In this document: positions 25,231-33,843 of the stretch, piece after piece
How the letters are laid out: every line of letters starts with the position of its first letter
Position numbering within the stretch: position 1 is the stretch's first letter
Notes under the pieces: model-generated
What the model saw: only the letters and a program-made list of their open reading frames with translations
Database searches by the model: none
What the model was told of the DNA's origin: nothing
Assembly (NCBI RefSeq): GCF_013177735.1
Contig: NZ_WOEZ01000204.1
Location: 1 to 46,307, forward strand
Reading direction: 5' to 3'
DNA from: Paraburkholderia elongata
GTDB lineage: Bacteria; Pseudomonadota; Gammaproteobacteria; Burkholderiales; Burkholderiaceae
Length of the DNA: 46,307 bases
Position numbers and translations under genes: made by a program

Positions 25231-27351
25231 ATGAGAGACATGCGAATCGCAACCTGGAATAAAGTAGTGCTGCTCAGCGCCGCGATCGTGAGCGCAGTAC
25301 TCGTCCCCGTTGCACGGGCCGACGATCACGACGGCGGCCGCCCAGGCCCGAATGGCCTGCCGTGGTTTGTCGTGGCAGACAGCCTCAGGACCACCATCTA
25401 TGACGGCGTCAGCGACGACCTGCTAACCGCCGGTCTCGGCAAAACCGGACTCGCAGGCCCAGCGCCCGCTATCGCCAATGCGGTGAGCCCGACCGCAGCC
25501 GAATTGCGGCGGCTCGCAATCTGGGCAAATTACCGCGCGCTCGTCGACATGACGGCGAACGGCGGGTACGGTCGCTTCTGGGGGCCCAATGTCGACCTAT
25601 CCGGCAACGACACCCTTGGCGAAGGCAAAATCCCCGGCACGGAATACCTTGCCTATGCCGACGACGGCAGCGATCGGCGCAACGTCAGCCTCCTCGTTCA
25701 GGTACCGGCGACCTTTGATGCGGCGAACCCGTGCATCGTCACGGCCACGTCATCGGGCTCGCGCGGGGTCTATGGCGCAATTTCGGCGGCGGGCGAGTGG
25801 GGGCTCAAGCGCGGTTGCGCGGTCGCCTATACGGACAAGGGCACCGGCAACGGGGCACACGAGCTGATGACCGGTCTCGTCACACTGATCGACGGCCGCC
25901 TCGCGGACGCCGCCACGGCCGGACACAGCAGTCTTTTCACCGCCAACGTGCCTGGGAGCACGCTGTCGGCCCACAACCAGAAGTTCCCGAACCGCTATGC
26001 GTTCAAGCACGCGCATTCCCAGCAGAACCCTGAAGAGGACTGGGGCAAGGACACGCTCGAGGCTGTGCAGTTTGCATATTGGGCCTTGAACCGGCAGTTC
26101 GCATTGCCTGCCGGCTCATCGAAACACGGAGTGCGCTACGGCCCAGGCGATATCACGACGATCGCGGCGTCCGTGAGCAACGGCGGCGGTGCGTCGCTCG
26201 CGGCCGCCGAGCAGGATACGAAGGGGTGGATTACGGCGGTGGTGGTTGGCGAACCACAGGTCAACGTCCGCATGCCAGATAGTGCGCGAGTGAACGAGGG
26301 TGGCCAGCGCATCACGGCGGCCGGCAAGCCGCTGGCGGATTACACGACGCTTGCCAACCTGCTCCAGCCGTGCGCTGCCCTCGCGGAGGCGGCCACCGGC
26401 GCGCCGTATCTCACGGCGCTGCCCGTCGCGACGACGACGGCGATCCGCCAGGCCCGCTGCACGTCGCTCGCCGCGGCCGGATACGTGCACGGTAGCGACA
26501 CGCAAACGCAGGCGAATGACGCGCTTGCGCAACTGCACGAGGCTGGCTATGAAGCCGATTCCGACCTCCTGCACGCACCGATGTGGGACTCGCAGGCCGT
26601 GCCGGCCGTCGCAGTGACGTACGCCAACGCGTACACGAAGTCGAGCGTAATCGACAACCTGTGCGGTTTCAGTTTCGGCACGACGAACCCGGCATCGGGC
26701 GCTGCTGGTGTTACACCTGCTGTCTCGCCGATGTTGACTTTGTTCGGACTGGGCAACGGTGTGCCGCCGACCAACGGCATCAATCTCGTCTATAACGTCT
26801 CGCCACAAGGGGGAGCCGATCATCGGCTCGCCACACCCGATGCAAGCTTCGCGGGTGCGGCATGCGTGCGCGCGTTGTGGACAGGGAGAGACCCGCGCAT
26901 GAGGGCTAGCGTCGAGGCAATCCGCGTGAATGCGAACCTTCATGGAAAGCCCGCGATCATCGTTCAGGGCCGCAGCGACGCACTTGTGCCGATCAATCAT
27001 GCTTCACGTGCGTATCTTGCGGCGAATAGCGTGAGGGAAGGCTCGCGCAGCCATCTGTCGATCTACGAGGTGACGAACGGACAGCATTTCGACGCGTTCC
27101 TCGGCGTGCCGGGATTCGATACACGCTTCATGCCGGTCCATTACTACAACATCCAGGCGCTCAATCTGATGTGGAGCCACTTGAAGAACGGCACGCCGCT
27201 CCCGCCGTCGCAGGTGATCCGCACATTGCCGCGCGGCGGCAGCCCGGGCGCTGCACCGGCGTTAAGCGTGGCGAACCTCCCGGCCATTGTGGCGAACCCT
27301 GGTAGCAATGCGATCGGGGTGAGCCATGGGGTGGTGAACGTACCGCACTGA
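25231..27351 (+). CDS. D-(-)-3-hydroxybutyrate oligomer hydrolase (exported)
   Basis: This 706-residue protein cleaves 3-hydroxybutyrate oligomers, released by depolymerisation of poly-3-hydroxybutyrate, to monomers. It begins with a signal peptide: a basic start, a hydrophobic core (VVLLSAAIVSAVLVPVARA) and cleavage after ARA near residue 30, so it acts outside the cytoplasm. The family segments YDGVSDDLLTAGLGKTGL near the N-terminus and VTATSSGSRGVYGAI are diagnostic. The likely nucleophile is the serine of ASVSNGGGAS (about residue 311), and a late QGRSDALVPINH segment carries the candidate acid. Length agrees with the family (about 690-720). Start ATG follows AAGGAG. It is followed by a strong hairpin at 27436-27462. 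Confidence 0.94.
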   Translation: MRDMRIATWNKVVLLSAAIVSAVLVPVARADDHDGGRPGPNGLPWFVVADSLRTTIYDGVSDDLLTAGLGKTGLAGPAPAIANAVSPTAAELRRLAIWANYRALVDMTANGGYGRFWGPNVDLSGNDTLGEGKIPGTEYLAYADDGSDRRNVSLLVQVPATFDAANPCIVTATSSGSRGVYGAISAAGEWGLKRGCAVAYTDKGTGNGAHELMTGLVTLIDGRLADAATAGHSSLFTANVPGSTLSAHNQKFPNRYAFKHAHSQQNPEEDWGKDTLEAVQFAYWALNRQFALPAGSSKHGVRYGPGDITTIAASVSNGGGASLAAAEQDTKGWITAVVVGEPQVNVRMPDSARVNEGGQRITAAGKPLADYTTLANLLQPCAALAEAATGAPYLTALPVATTTAIRQARCTSLAAAGYVHGSDTQTQANDALAQLHEAGYEADSDLLHAPMWDSQAVPAVAVTYANAYTKSSVIDNLCGFSFGTTNPASGAAGVTPAVSPMLTLFGLGNGVPPTNGINLVYNVSPQGGADHRLATPDASFAGAACVRALWTGRDPRMRASVEAIRVNANLHGKPAIIVQGRSDALVPINHASRAYLAANSVREGSRSHLSIYEVTNGQHFDAFLGVPGFDTRFMPVHYYNIQALNLMWSHLKNGTPLPPSQVIRTLPRGGSPGAAPALSVANLPAIVANPGSNAIGVSHGVVNVPH

Positions 27352-27435
27352 AGGCGCGCGGTCATTGAATCGGCTGATTGGCATTCAAATGCGGTCGGAT
27401 CTTTTGTAATAAAGGAAAGGCGCGTCCCGGAGGAT

Positions 27436-27462
27436 CGGGCGGCGACCTCCAGTCGCCGCCCG
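27436..27462. terminator. 10-bp perfect GC-rich hairpin between convergent genes
   Basis: CGGGCGGCGA (27436-27445) pairs exactly with TCGCCGCCCG (27453-27462) around a 7-base loop, followed on the plus strand by TTGTGCTT. It lies between the convergent 3HB-oligomer hydrolase and Asp-box genes and probably ends transcription from the left. The T-run is poor, so it may be shared in both directions. Confidence 0.75.
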
Positions 27463-27468
27463 TTGTGC

Positions 27469-29169
27469 TTACGGCAACGAGATCTGGCGGGTGTATTCGG
27501 CCGTAACGTTGGGAGCCGTGGCTATGCCGAATAGCGGGTACACGGTCTTGAGTCCGCTAGCAGCCAGGCCCATGTAATCGCCGAGGAAATGGCCACGTGC
27601 CACCGGAGCGTTCAGTATGTTGAACGAGGCTGTGGTCAGTCGCTGCTCATTGCCCCAGTTGCCAGGGCTCGTGCACCCGGTAGTGCAGAAGACCGCGAAA
27701 TAGTCGGTGCCCTCGCCGCCGGCGGGTGTGTTCGTGTCGTTACGAAAGTCGTAGTAGGTCACCACGACGGTCTTGCCGTCCCCCGACGCGACCACCGCCG
27801 GGATGAAAGCCTGCTGTCGGCACGCGTTCGTGGCATTGGCCGGGGTCTTGTTGATCATCACCGGCATTGACCAGGTTTTCCCGAAGTCATCCGACTCGCT
27901 GAAAGCGATCCCGTCGATCGGGATTGTTCCAGTGGGCGTAGTGCACATGGCCGTCACAAAGCGATCGTCCTGCCAGGCGAGATAGATCGCCCCCGTGACC
28001 GGGTTCACAGCGACACTGTAGAGAATGGCCGCGTCGCGTAACGGCTGGCCGGTGTCCGGAGAGACTACTCCGACCACCTGAATGTCGCTGGCGAATGCGG
28101 GCCCCAACCAGCTCCCGCCCTTATTCGCGGACTTGATATAGCCGATGTTGAGACTCCCCGGCTTCATGACATTGACCGCGGTGAAGAAATCGAGCAGGGT
28201 TCCATCGGGCAAGACCCGCACGATGTTGTCGATCGTCTGTTTGTTCGTGCCCGGCTGGTAGATCGGGGTGGCCGTGCTCCAGGTCACGCCGTTGTCGAGG
28301 GATCGCGAGAAAAAGCTTGGGCCGGTAAAGTTGAACTTGAAGAACGGCGCACCGCCCTTGCACGGCGGCTTCGTGAAGGGCTCACACACCGAAGATGCGC
28401 CCGCAGTCGAATTAAGCAATTTGCGCGCGATTTCGACACCATCGTTTTCCGCGAGCAACTGGGCGCCATCCTTGGTTGACGGGAAAACGCTCAGCTGGTC
28501 CCACACCGCATAGACGTTACCGTTCGCGGTCGGATCGGCAGTGAGCGAGTTCTTGTCATTGAGCACGTGCGGCGAAGTGTTACGGATCAGCGTAACCGGA
28601 GCTTGCCACGTTGTGCCGTGGTCGACGGAGCGGCTGACCAGCATCCCGCTATTGCGTGCGCCAAACGCAGTCGTCGGCTGCATGGGGTCCACCACCAGCG
28701 ACATGAAGAAGGCCGTTCCGTCTTGCGCAAAGTCTACCCATGGATCGGAGGCGCGACGGAACTTGCCCCCCGTGCAGTCGGTAACGCCGGACGGGATCGA
28801 ATTGGTCCAGCTGCCGCCCCCATCCGTGGAGACGACGCCGACGAGTCCGCGCGAGCCACCGTCGTCCCAGCGGTCCTGCTGGTGGCCGACGAGCAGGCGA
28901 GCCGTGCTGATGTTGGTCGTGGTCGGATCGGCCGCCAACCATGGCTCGATCGACGTGGATGGAAAAAGGATGCTCCCGAATGCGGACTCCTGCGCGTGCA
29001 CCTGGTCGGCAGTGCATCCGATGAATGGATCGCCCGCGGCCACCTGGACGAGCGAACCAAGCGTTTGCGCCTGGGCGCCTGGGCCGATCGCGCAAGCGAG
29101 CGCGATGACGCCGCTGCCTGCGAGACTCTGGGAAACAAAACGGGATAGGCGTCTGGAAATGGATTTCAT
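27469..29169 (-). CDS. secreted Asp-box (BNR/sialidase-like) repeat protein
   Basis: This is a 566-residue exported protein. The signal peptide runs from MKSISRRLSRF through a hydrophobic core to GAQA at about residue 34. The rest is a six-bladed-propeller-like domain with five Asp-box motifs of the pattern SxDxGxxW: STDGGGSW, SVDHGTTW, SLDNGVTW, SANKGGSW and SDDFGKTW. Such boxes stabilise sialidases and other secreted glycosidase or binding propellers. I did not find the arginine triad and the Tyr/Glu pair that would prove sialidase activity, so the name must stay general. Several Cys (for example CTTGCTS) suggest disulfides. ATG 29169 follows AGGAACAAG; the longer upstream frame is not coding-like. 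Confidence 0.85.
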   Translation of the reverse strand: MKSISRRLSRFVSQSLAGSGVIALACAIGPGAQAQTLGSLVQVAAGDPFIGCTADQVHAQESAFGSILFPSTSIEPWLAADPTTTNISTARLLVGHQQDRWDDGGSRGLVGVVSTDGGGSWTNSIPSGVTDCTGGKFRRASDPWVDFAQDGTAFFMSLVVDPMQPTTAFGARNSGMLVSRSVDHGTTWQAPVTLIRNTSPHVLNDKNSLTADPTANGNVYAVWDQLSVFPSTKDGAQLLAENDGVEIARKLLNSTAGASSVCEPFTKPPCKGGAPFFKFNFTGPSFFSRSLDNGVTWSTATPIYQPGTNKQTIDNIVRVLPDGTLLDFFTAVNVMKPGSLNIGYIKSANKGGSWLGPAFASDIQVVGVVSPDTGQPLRDAAILYSVAVNPVTGAIYLAWQDDRFVTAMCTTPTGTIPIDGIAFSESDDFGKTWSMPVMINKTPANATNACRQQAFIPAVVASGDGKTVVVTYYDFRNDTNTPAGGEGTDYFAVFCTTGCTSPGNWGNEQRLTTASFNILNAPVARGHFLGDYMGLAASGLKTVYPLFGIATAPNVTAEYTRQISLP

Positions 29170-29745
29170 TCTTGTTCCTCGCGAAAAGAATAAAACGCCT
29201 TGGTACAACCGGCCGTACATCACCGGCACCATGACTCTCGCACTGTGATCGGTCGATCCATGTGCGAAAACGACTGGCCCCACCATAAAACCACCAATCG
29301 GTGGCGCCCGCCGAGAGATACGTCTACAGAAACACACTAGGTCGCGGCAGCCGCATTTGTGTGAACAATTCGTTACGGATGCCGGTTCATCACGCGGCAT
29401 CCGCCCCTCCATTACCGTGGTATAGGGCTTGCAGGAGTGCGACCAGACCATGTATGCGCTTGCAGAAACACGGTGCCCACGCAAGGGCAATGCCGCTCAA
29501 TATGAAGGATTCCTTTATATGTGGATCAACAGGCATGTCGGCCACGCTCTCAGACGCGTGGCCGTTCTTGCGTTAACGGGTAGTTTCCTGGGCGCACAGT
29601 GCTGGCGTTGCATAGCATGAAACCCGGCAGTGCCGGCTCGGGGATTCCGGGCATTCCCGTGTGTCGTTTACGCTGCCGGCCTTGCTCGCGTGTCGTTAAT
29701 GAAGTAGATTTTTATTGGGAGATGCATCAGGCGGGAGGGACTGTC
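29170..29745. other. 576-bp divergent intergenic region
   Basis: It separates the Asp-box gene from the ACT-domain gene. A small inverted repeat (CCACC-AATC-GGTGG, 29291-29304) is the only structure noticed. Open frames here have no protein-like character. The ribosome site GGGAGGG of the ACT gene is at about 29734-29740. Confidence 0.35.
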
Positions 29746-30168
29746 ATGGAACTGAGCGTAGAACGCGTCGATGTTTGGGCCGCTACCATCGAGGACAAAC
29801 CGGGTGGGCTTGCGCAAGTATTAAGCGCTTTGCGGGATGCTGGCATAGACTTGCAGTTCGTCATCGCACGTCGCACGCCGGAAGCATCGGGCAAGGGGGT
29901 CGTGTTTGTCGCACCGCTGCAAGGGGAGAGGGAGATCCATGCCGCGACACAAGTGGGGTTCACCGTCACCCCGAGCCTTCACTCCGTCCGTGTAATGGGT
30001 CTGGACCAGCTGGGGATCATCGCGCAATTGACCCAGATGTTGGCAGAAGGGGGGATCAACCTCCGCGGCGTTTCCGCCGCTGTACTTGGCACACAGTTCA
30101 TTGCTTATCTCGCGGTCGATTCGTTGGACGATGCCGAAAAGGCGATGGACATTCTACAGAGGGCCTGA
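29746..30168 (+). CDS. tandem ACT-domain protein
   Basis: This 140-residue protein consists of two ACT domains (about 8-70 and 78-138). The first opens with AATIEDKPGGLAQVLSALRD, the second with VRVMGLDQLGIIAQLTQMLAEGGINLRGV. Both show the typical strand-turn-helix with the DxPGxL or DxLGI turn that binds amino acids. No catalytic domain is attached, so it is likely a stand-alone amino-acid-sensing or regulatory subunit. Start ATG 29746 follows GGGAGGG. It is monocistronic, and the LuxR regulator that follows is convergent. Confidence 0.88.
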   Translation: MELSVERVDVWAATIEDKPGGLAQVLSALRDAGIDLQFVIARRTPEASGKGVVFVAPLQGEREIHAATQVGFTVTPSLHSVRVMGLDQLGIIAQLTQMLAEGGINLRGVSAAVLGTQFIAYLAVDSLDDAEKAMDILQRA

Positions 30169-30217
30169 AGAGCCCATGCCGGCCATCGACGAGCCGCATC
30201 GACGTTGCGTCGAGCCG

Positions 30218-30871
30218 CTACACCATGATGAATCCGTGCCGCATGCCCAGCATCACCGCTTCGGTGCGGCTTGTTGCGCCCAGCTTGCCGAAAATGGAAG
30301 AGAGGTGGAATTTCACGGTGTTGTCGGAGATGGTGAGTTGGCGCGCGATCTCCTTGTTGCCGAGCCCTTCGGCGAGCATCGCCAGCACTTCGATCTCGCG
30401 TGGGGTCAAGGCTTCGACGTGCACTGCGGACGCCATCGGGCGAGGCGGCTTCCGCCCGGTCAGCAGCCTCGCGAGGATCTCCGGCGGCAGCACGCAAAGA
30501 CCCGCGGCCGCAGCTTCGATCGCGGCGACGATTTCGCCTGGCGTCGCGTCTCGCGACAGGATCGCCATGACGTTGCCTGGCAACGCCTCTTGGATCCAGT
30601 CGCTGTCCGCCTCGTCGGTCAACAGGACGAGCACCGGCAGCGCTTGATCTGCGTCGAATCTGGACCTGAGCGCGTCGCTCGCCTCCGGGTCCAGGTCGAT
30701 TACGATCACGTCCGGCAACGAACCGGCAAAGCAGTCGGCGAGCGTTTCACCATCGGTTGCGCTGCCCACGAACCCGAGTGCCGGAGTCGCGTCGACAAGC
30801 GCTTGCAGGCGCGCGCGCACCTGCGGCGCATCGGCGATAACGGCGACCCGGACCGGGCTCATCGGTGCCAT
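30218..30871 (-). CDS. NarL/LuxR-type response regulator with degenerate receiver domain
   Basis: This is a protein of about 217 residues. The C-terminal LuxR helix-turn-helix is canonical: LTPREIEVLAMLAEGLGNKE, then IARQLTISDNTVKFHLSSIFGKLG. The N-terminal receiver-like domain keeps a possible phospho-acceptor (VIVIDLD, about residue 57) but departs at conserved positions. The usual acidic pair near the N-terminus is reduced to one Asp (VIADAPQ), and the invariant lysine of the LLKDA segment is arginine (ILSRDA). It may therefore be a pseudo-receiver not controlled by phosphorylation. Two ATGs (30871, 30862) are possible; the first is taken. It follows the S1C-type protease by 34 bases in the same operon, and no histidine kinase is nearby. 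Confidence 0.88.
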   Translation of the reverse strand: MAPMSPVRVAVIADAPQVRARLQALVDATPALGFVGSATDGETLADCFAGSLPDVIVIDLDPEASDALRSRFDADQALPVLVLLTDEADSDWIQEALPGNVMAILSRDATPGEIVAAIEAAAAGLCVLPPEILARLLTGRKPPRPMASAVHVEALTPREIEVLAMLAEGLGNKEIARQLTISDNTVKFHLSSIFGKLGATSRTEAVMLGMRHGFIMV

Positions 30872-30905
30872 CTGTCCACCCGACGCTTGACCGGTTGCCT
30901 TAACC

Positions 30906-31844
30906 TCACCGGCACGAATTCCGTTGTGGGCGTTCGCCGAGGATGACGGCACACTCTTGACGCTCCCCACCGCGAATCAGCGCGATTTTCAACGGCTGTC
31001 CGATGCGCTCGGCGCCGAGCGCGGCGTGCAGGTCGTCGATGTCCCGGCACGGCTCGCCATCCAGTTCGATCAGCACGTCGCCGATGAGCACGCCTGCCTT
31101 TTCTGCAGGACCGTTCGCCGCGAGCGAAACGATCAGCAAGCCGCGATCGGACGACAGGGTCATTTTCTTCATCCATGCCTCCGACAGATTCACTGGCTGC
31201 GTGCCAACGCCGAGGTAGCCGCGCGAGACATGTCCTTTGGTCAGCAGTTCGTCGGTGATGCGCGCCACGGTCGCCGCGGGAATCAGGATGCCGGCGCCAC
31301 GTGCGAGTGCCGATGTGCAGATGCCCATGACCTGTCCGCGCATATCCGCGAGGGCCGCGCCCGAGAAACCCGGACGCAGGCCGCCGTCGAGCCGCACGAA
31401 CGCATCCAGCTGTCCGCCCCGCCATGTGCGCCAAGGACCGCCGACGGCGCCGACCACGCCGAAATCCGCACTGGCGCCGAGCCCATCAGCCCGCGCAACC
31501 GCGAGCACCAGATGGCCTGCCTTGAGCGAGCCGGCATCGCCGGACTCGACCGGGTCGAGGTCCACGCCGTCCAGTTTGAGCACGGCGAGGTCGGTGCCCG
31601 TGTCCTGCCCCGCGAGAACCGCGGCAACGGTCCGGTTATCGGCCAGCGTGACGTTGATCCCGTCTTCGTGTCTGAGCGTATGCGCCGCCGTGACGACGAC
31701 GCCATGCCGCCAGATTACGCCACTTGAAGGAATGCGATGCCGACCGTGCACCGCGACGACGCTCTGTCCCACGCGCTCGACGATGCCCGCCAGGCTGTCG
31801 GAAAGGTCCTGCAATGGATTTCCGCTGGATGTTGACGTTTCCAT
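30906..31844 (-). CDS. trypsin-like serine protease with PDZ domain (HtrA/S1C type, no signal peptide)
   Basis: This 312-residue protein has an N-terminal trypsin fold and a C-terminal PDZ domain. The catalytic triad is visible: His in VVTAAHTLRH (about residue 55), Asp in TGTDLAVLKL (about 85) and Ser in RPGFSGAAL (about 160). The PDZ domain starts near RGYLGVGTQPV and includes PAEKAGVLIGDVLIELDG. Unlike DegP/DegQ there is no signal peptide or membrane anchor at the N-terminus (METSTSSGNPLQDLSDSLAG), so it appears cytoplasmic unless the start is wrong. The short RPGFSG loop is unusual for HtrA, which has GNSGG. It is followed at 34 bases by a LuxR-type regulator, suggesting a shared stress-response function. 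Confidence 0.88.
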   Translation of the reverse strand: METSTSSGNPLQDLSDSLAGIVERVGQSVVAVHGRHRIPSSGVIWRHGVVVTAAHTLRHEDGINVTLADNRTVAAVLAGQDTGTDLAVLKLDGVDLDPVESGDAGSLKAGHLVLAVARADGLGASADFGVVGAVGGPWRTWRGGQLDAFVRLDGGLRPGFSGAALADMRGQVMGICTSALARGAGILIPAATVARITDELLTKGHVSRGYLGVGTQPVNLSEAWMKKMTLSSDRGLLIVSLAANGPAEKAGVLIGDVLIELDGEPCRDIDDLHAALGAERIGQPLKIALIRGGERQECAVILGERPQRNSCR

Positions 31845-32220
31845 GTGATTTCTCCTGCCAGTTGGAACGCGATCTGCTCGTGTCTCGCGCTCCTATGCGC
31901 GCGATGCTTCGCCAGCAAGGTGCCGGCGAGTGCATTCAGAATGACAGGACGACAGCGGACGCACACCACCCGAACGGGTAGTCGGCTGGATGCCGTACGC
32001 ATGAGCAAGACGCTTGCCCGAAGGAAACACAGCGCAACGACTTGAACGTCAGTTTGTGCCATGCCTCAACCGTACCCCGTACCCAACCACTTATCGTGGA
32101 TTCGTTCGCACGTGCTGTTTTCGCGCAAAAAATTATCTCCGCGAAGGCTACTCCCCGAAAGAAGCAGCAGAGTCGAACGTAATCGGCATCTTTCAATATG
32201 CTTTCCGTTTCGGTGAATTT

Positions 32221-32241
32221 GATATACCCCTCCACCCTATC
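32221..32241. promoter_or_regulatory. second candidate RcnR/DmeR-type operator
   Basis: GATA (32221-32224) and TATC (32238-32241) flank a C-rich centre (ACCCCTCCACCC), a degenerate version of the adjacent site. It is 38 bases before the dmeR start and abuts the better operator, so two repressor tetramers could bind side by side. Confidence 0.5.
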
Positions 32242-32245
32242 TGAC

Positions 32246-32266
32246 ATATACTCCCCCACGGTATAT
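32246..32266. promoter_or_regulatory. RcnR/DmeR-type metal-repressor operator
   Basis: ATATAC (32246-32251) and GTATAT (32261-32266) form a perfect inverted repeat around a C-tract (CCCCC at 32253-32257). Short AT-rich inverted repeats flanking a run of G/C are the known form of RcnR and DmeR operators. It lies 12 bases before the dmeR start, just upstream of the CGGAGG ribosome site. Confidence 0.8.
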
Positions 32267-32278
32267 CGGAGGTCATCA

Positions 32279-32554
32279 ATGAGCCACACCATTCGCGAGA
32301 AACAAAAACTGCTCAACCGCGTCCGGCGCATCAAGGGGCAGGTCGAAGCCATCGAGCGAGCGCTCGAGGATGAGCGTGGGTGCATCGACGTTCTGCAGCA
32401 GATAACCAGCTGCCGCGGCGCGATGAACGGCCTGCTGGCCGTGGTGCTGGAGGACCATATCCGCACCCATCTCGTCGATGCGGAAACTCACGAAGAGCAG
32501 GCTGGCAGTGCGACCGACCAGCTCATCGAAGTCGTTCACAGCTATTTCAAGTAG
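32279..32554 (+). CDS. dmeR: Ni/Co-responsive CsoR/RcnR-family repressor (DmeR)
   Basis: This 91-residue all-helical repressor belongs to the CsoR/RcnR/FrmR family. The four ligand positions of the E. coli RcnR nickel/cobalt site are all present at the same numbers: His3, Cys35, His60 and His64. His64 separates it from the formaldehyde sensor FrmR, which has Glu there, and the Cys/His set separates it from copper-sensing CsoR. ATG 32279 is preceded by CGGAGG and by two operator-like repeats. It directly precedes the CDF exporter gene (8 bases), an arrangement known as dmeRF in rhizobia and other proteobacteria. Metal binding should release the repressor and induce both genes. Confidence 0.93.
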   Translation: MSHTIREKQKLLNRVRRIKGQVEAIERALEDERGCIDVLQQITSCRGAMNGLLAVVLEDHIRTHLVDAETHEEQAGSATDQLIEVVHSYFK

Positions 32555-32562
32555 AGTCAAAA

Positions 32563-33840
32563 ATGAGTGATTTCAAAGACGCCGCGTTCGGCGCAGGACA
32601 TGACCACATCTTTCTGGGCGCCGGTCATGAAAAGAATGAGCGCAAGACGTGGGCCGTGATTGCGCTGTGCAGCGCGATGATGCTGGTTGAAATCGTCGGC
32701 GGCAGCATGTTCGGCTCGCTTGCACTTGTCGCCGACGGCTTGCATATGTCGACGCACGCAGGGGCAATGCTGATTGCGGCTCTCGCCTATACGTATGCGC
32801 GCAAACACGCCTCTGATTCGCGCTTCGTGTTTGGTACTGGCAAACTGGGTGACCTCGCGGGATTCACGAGTGCTATCGTGCTCGCAATGATTGCGGTGCT
32901 GATTGGCTACGAGGCGGTCTCGCGCTTTCTGTCGCCGGTGCCGATTCATTTCGGCGAAGCGATTCCCATTGCCGTGGTCGGCCTGCTGGTCAATCTGGCG
33001 AGCGTGTGGCTGCTGAGCGGCGGCGACCACGGACACAGCCATGGTCATAGTCACGGCCACGGTCATGGTCACGACGACCATGCTCACGAAGACGAAGTGC
33101 AAAAGATTTTCGCCCCGTCAGGCGTGTTTGCGGTGTCTATCTTCGAAGATGGGGTGCCACCCGTTTTCCGGATTACGCCGGCGACGGAGGGTTCACGACT
33201 TGACGCGTCTGCGGTGTCCGTTACGACGGTGCGACCCGATGGGACACAACAGGTATTCGCGCTGGCGGACCGTGGCGGCTATCTGGAATCGAAGGAAGAC
33301 ATTCCTGAGCCGCACGCCTTCAAGGCCATCGTGCGGATGCCGGACGGCGAGCATGAGGTGGAATTCGAAGAGCACGAGCACGGCCACGACGCTCATGATG
33401 CAGCGACCCGGGACCACAACATCCGGTCGGCCTACATCCACGTCATGGCTGATGCGGCGGTCTCAGTGCTGGCAATCATTGGCCTTGTACTTGCGCGCGC
33501 GTTCGGTTGGCTCTGGATGGACCCGCTCGCGGGCGTCGTCGGCGCACTGGTGATTGCAAACTGGTCGTACGGGTTGATGCGTGACACCGGTGCAATCCTG
33601 CTCGACATGAATCCGGACCGGCGCATGGCGGAGAACGTTCGCCACGCTATCGAGGATCGTGGCGACAAGGTGGTCGACCTGCATGTATGGCGGGTGGGTC
33701 CTGGCCACATGAGCGCGGTCGTATCTGTCGCGACCAGCGAGTCACAGCGGGATTCACGTTTCTATCACGCAGTGCTCGAGCGCTTCAAGGGACTCTCGCA
33801 TGTCACGGTCGAGGTCCAGCCTGCTCAAGCGCTGGCGTGA
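32563..33840 (+). CDS. dmeF: cation diffusion facilitator, Co/Ni efflux (DmeF) with inserted His-rich domain
   Basis: This 425-residue CDF transporter exports divalent metal in exchange for protons across the inner membrane. Membrane segments 1-4 occupy about residues 28-150. Segment 2 carries HMSTH (His61, His65) and segment 5 HVMAD (His293, Asp297), an HxxxH/HxxxD site seen in DmeF-like cobalt/nickel carriers rather than the zinc-type HxxxD/HxxxD. Between segments 4 and 5 lies an unusually long insert (about 153-283): a His-Gly run at 156-170, then about 90 residues with a beta-rich character, then a second His-rich patch at 271-278. The C-terminal cytoplasmic domain follows segment 6. It is eight bases downstream of dmeR and co-transcribed with it. 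Confidence 0.94.
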   Translation: MSDFKDAAFGAGHDHIFLGAGHEKNERKTWAVIALCSAMMLVEIVGGSMFGSLALVADGLHMSTHAGAMLIAALAYTYARKHASDSRFVFGTGKLGDLAGFTSAIVLAMIAVLIGYEAVSRFLSPVPIHFGEAIPIAVVGLLVNLASVWLLSGGDHGHSHGHSHGHGHGHDDHAHEDEVQKIFAPSGVFAVSIFEDGVPPVFRITPATEGSRLDASAVSVTTVRPDGTQQVFALADRGGYLESKEDIPEPHAFKAIVRMPDGEHEVEFEEHEHGHDAHDAATRDHNIRSAYIHVMADAAVSVLAIIGLVLARAFGWLWMDPLAGVVGALVIANWSYGLMRDTGAILLDMNPDRRMAENVRHAIEDRGDKVVDLHVWRVGPGHMSAVVSVATSESQRDSRFYHAVLERFKGLSHVTVEVQPAQALA

Positions 33841-33843
33841 TCC

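Larger units (their letters stand above)
31845..32278. other. 434-bp divergent intergenic region with DmeR-type operators at its right end
   Basis: It separates the protease operon (leftward) from dmeR (rightward). The right end holds two candidate metal-repressor sites (32221-32241 and 32246-32266), listed separately. The rest shows no gene or repeat that I can support. Confidence 0.5.

Noticed and set aside
26116..27000. A 294-codon frame antisense to the 3HB-oligomer hydrolase gene
   Set aside because: Same reason: shadow of the third-position GC pattern, with arginine-rich content and no family motif.
32198..32278. Longer N-terminus for the DmeR repressor
   Set aside because: The extra codons run across the operators, have no family likeness, and CGGAGG precisely precedes ATG 32279.
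33019..33090. Apparent short tandem DNA repeat (cac/ggt-rich)
   Set aside because: It is the His-Gly codon run inside dmeF and is explained by the protein's metal-binding loop.
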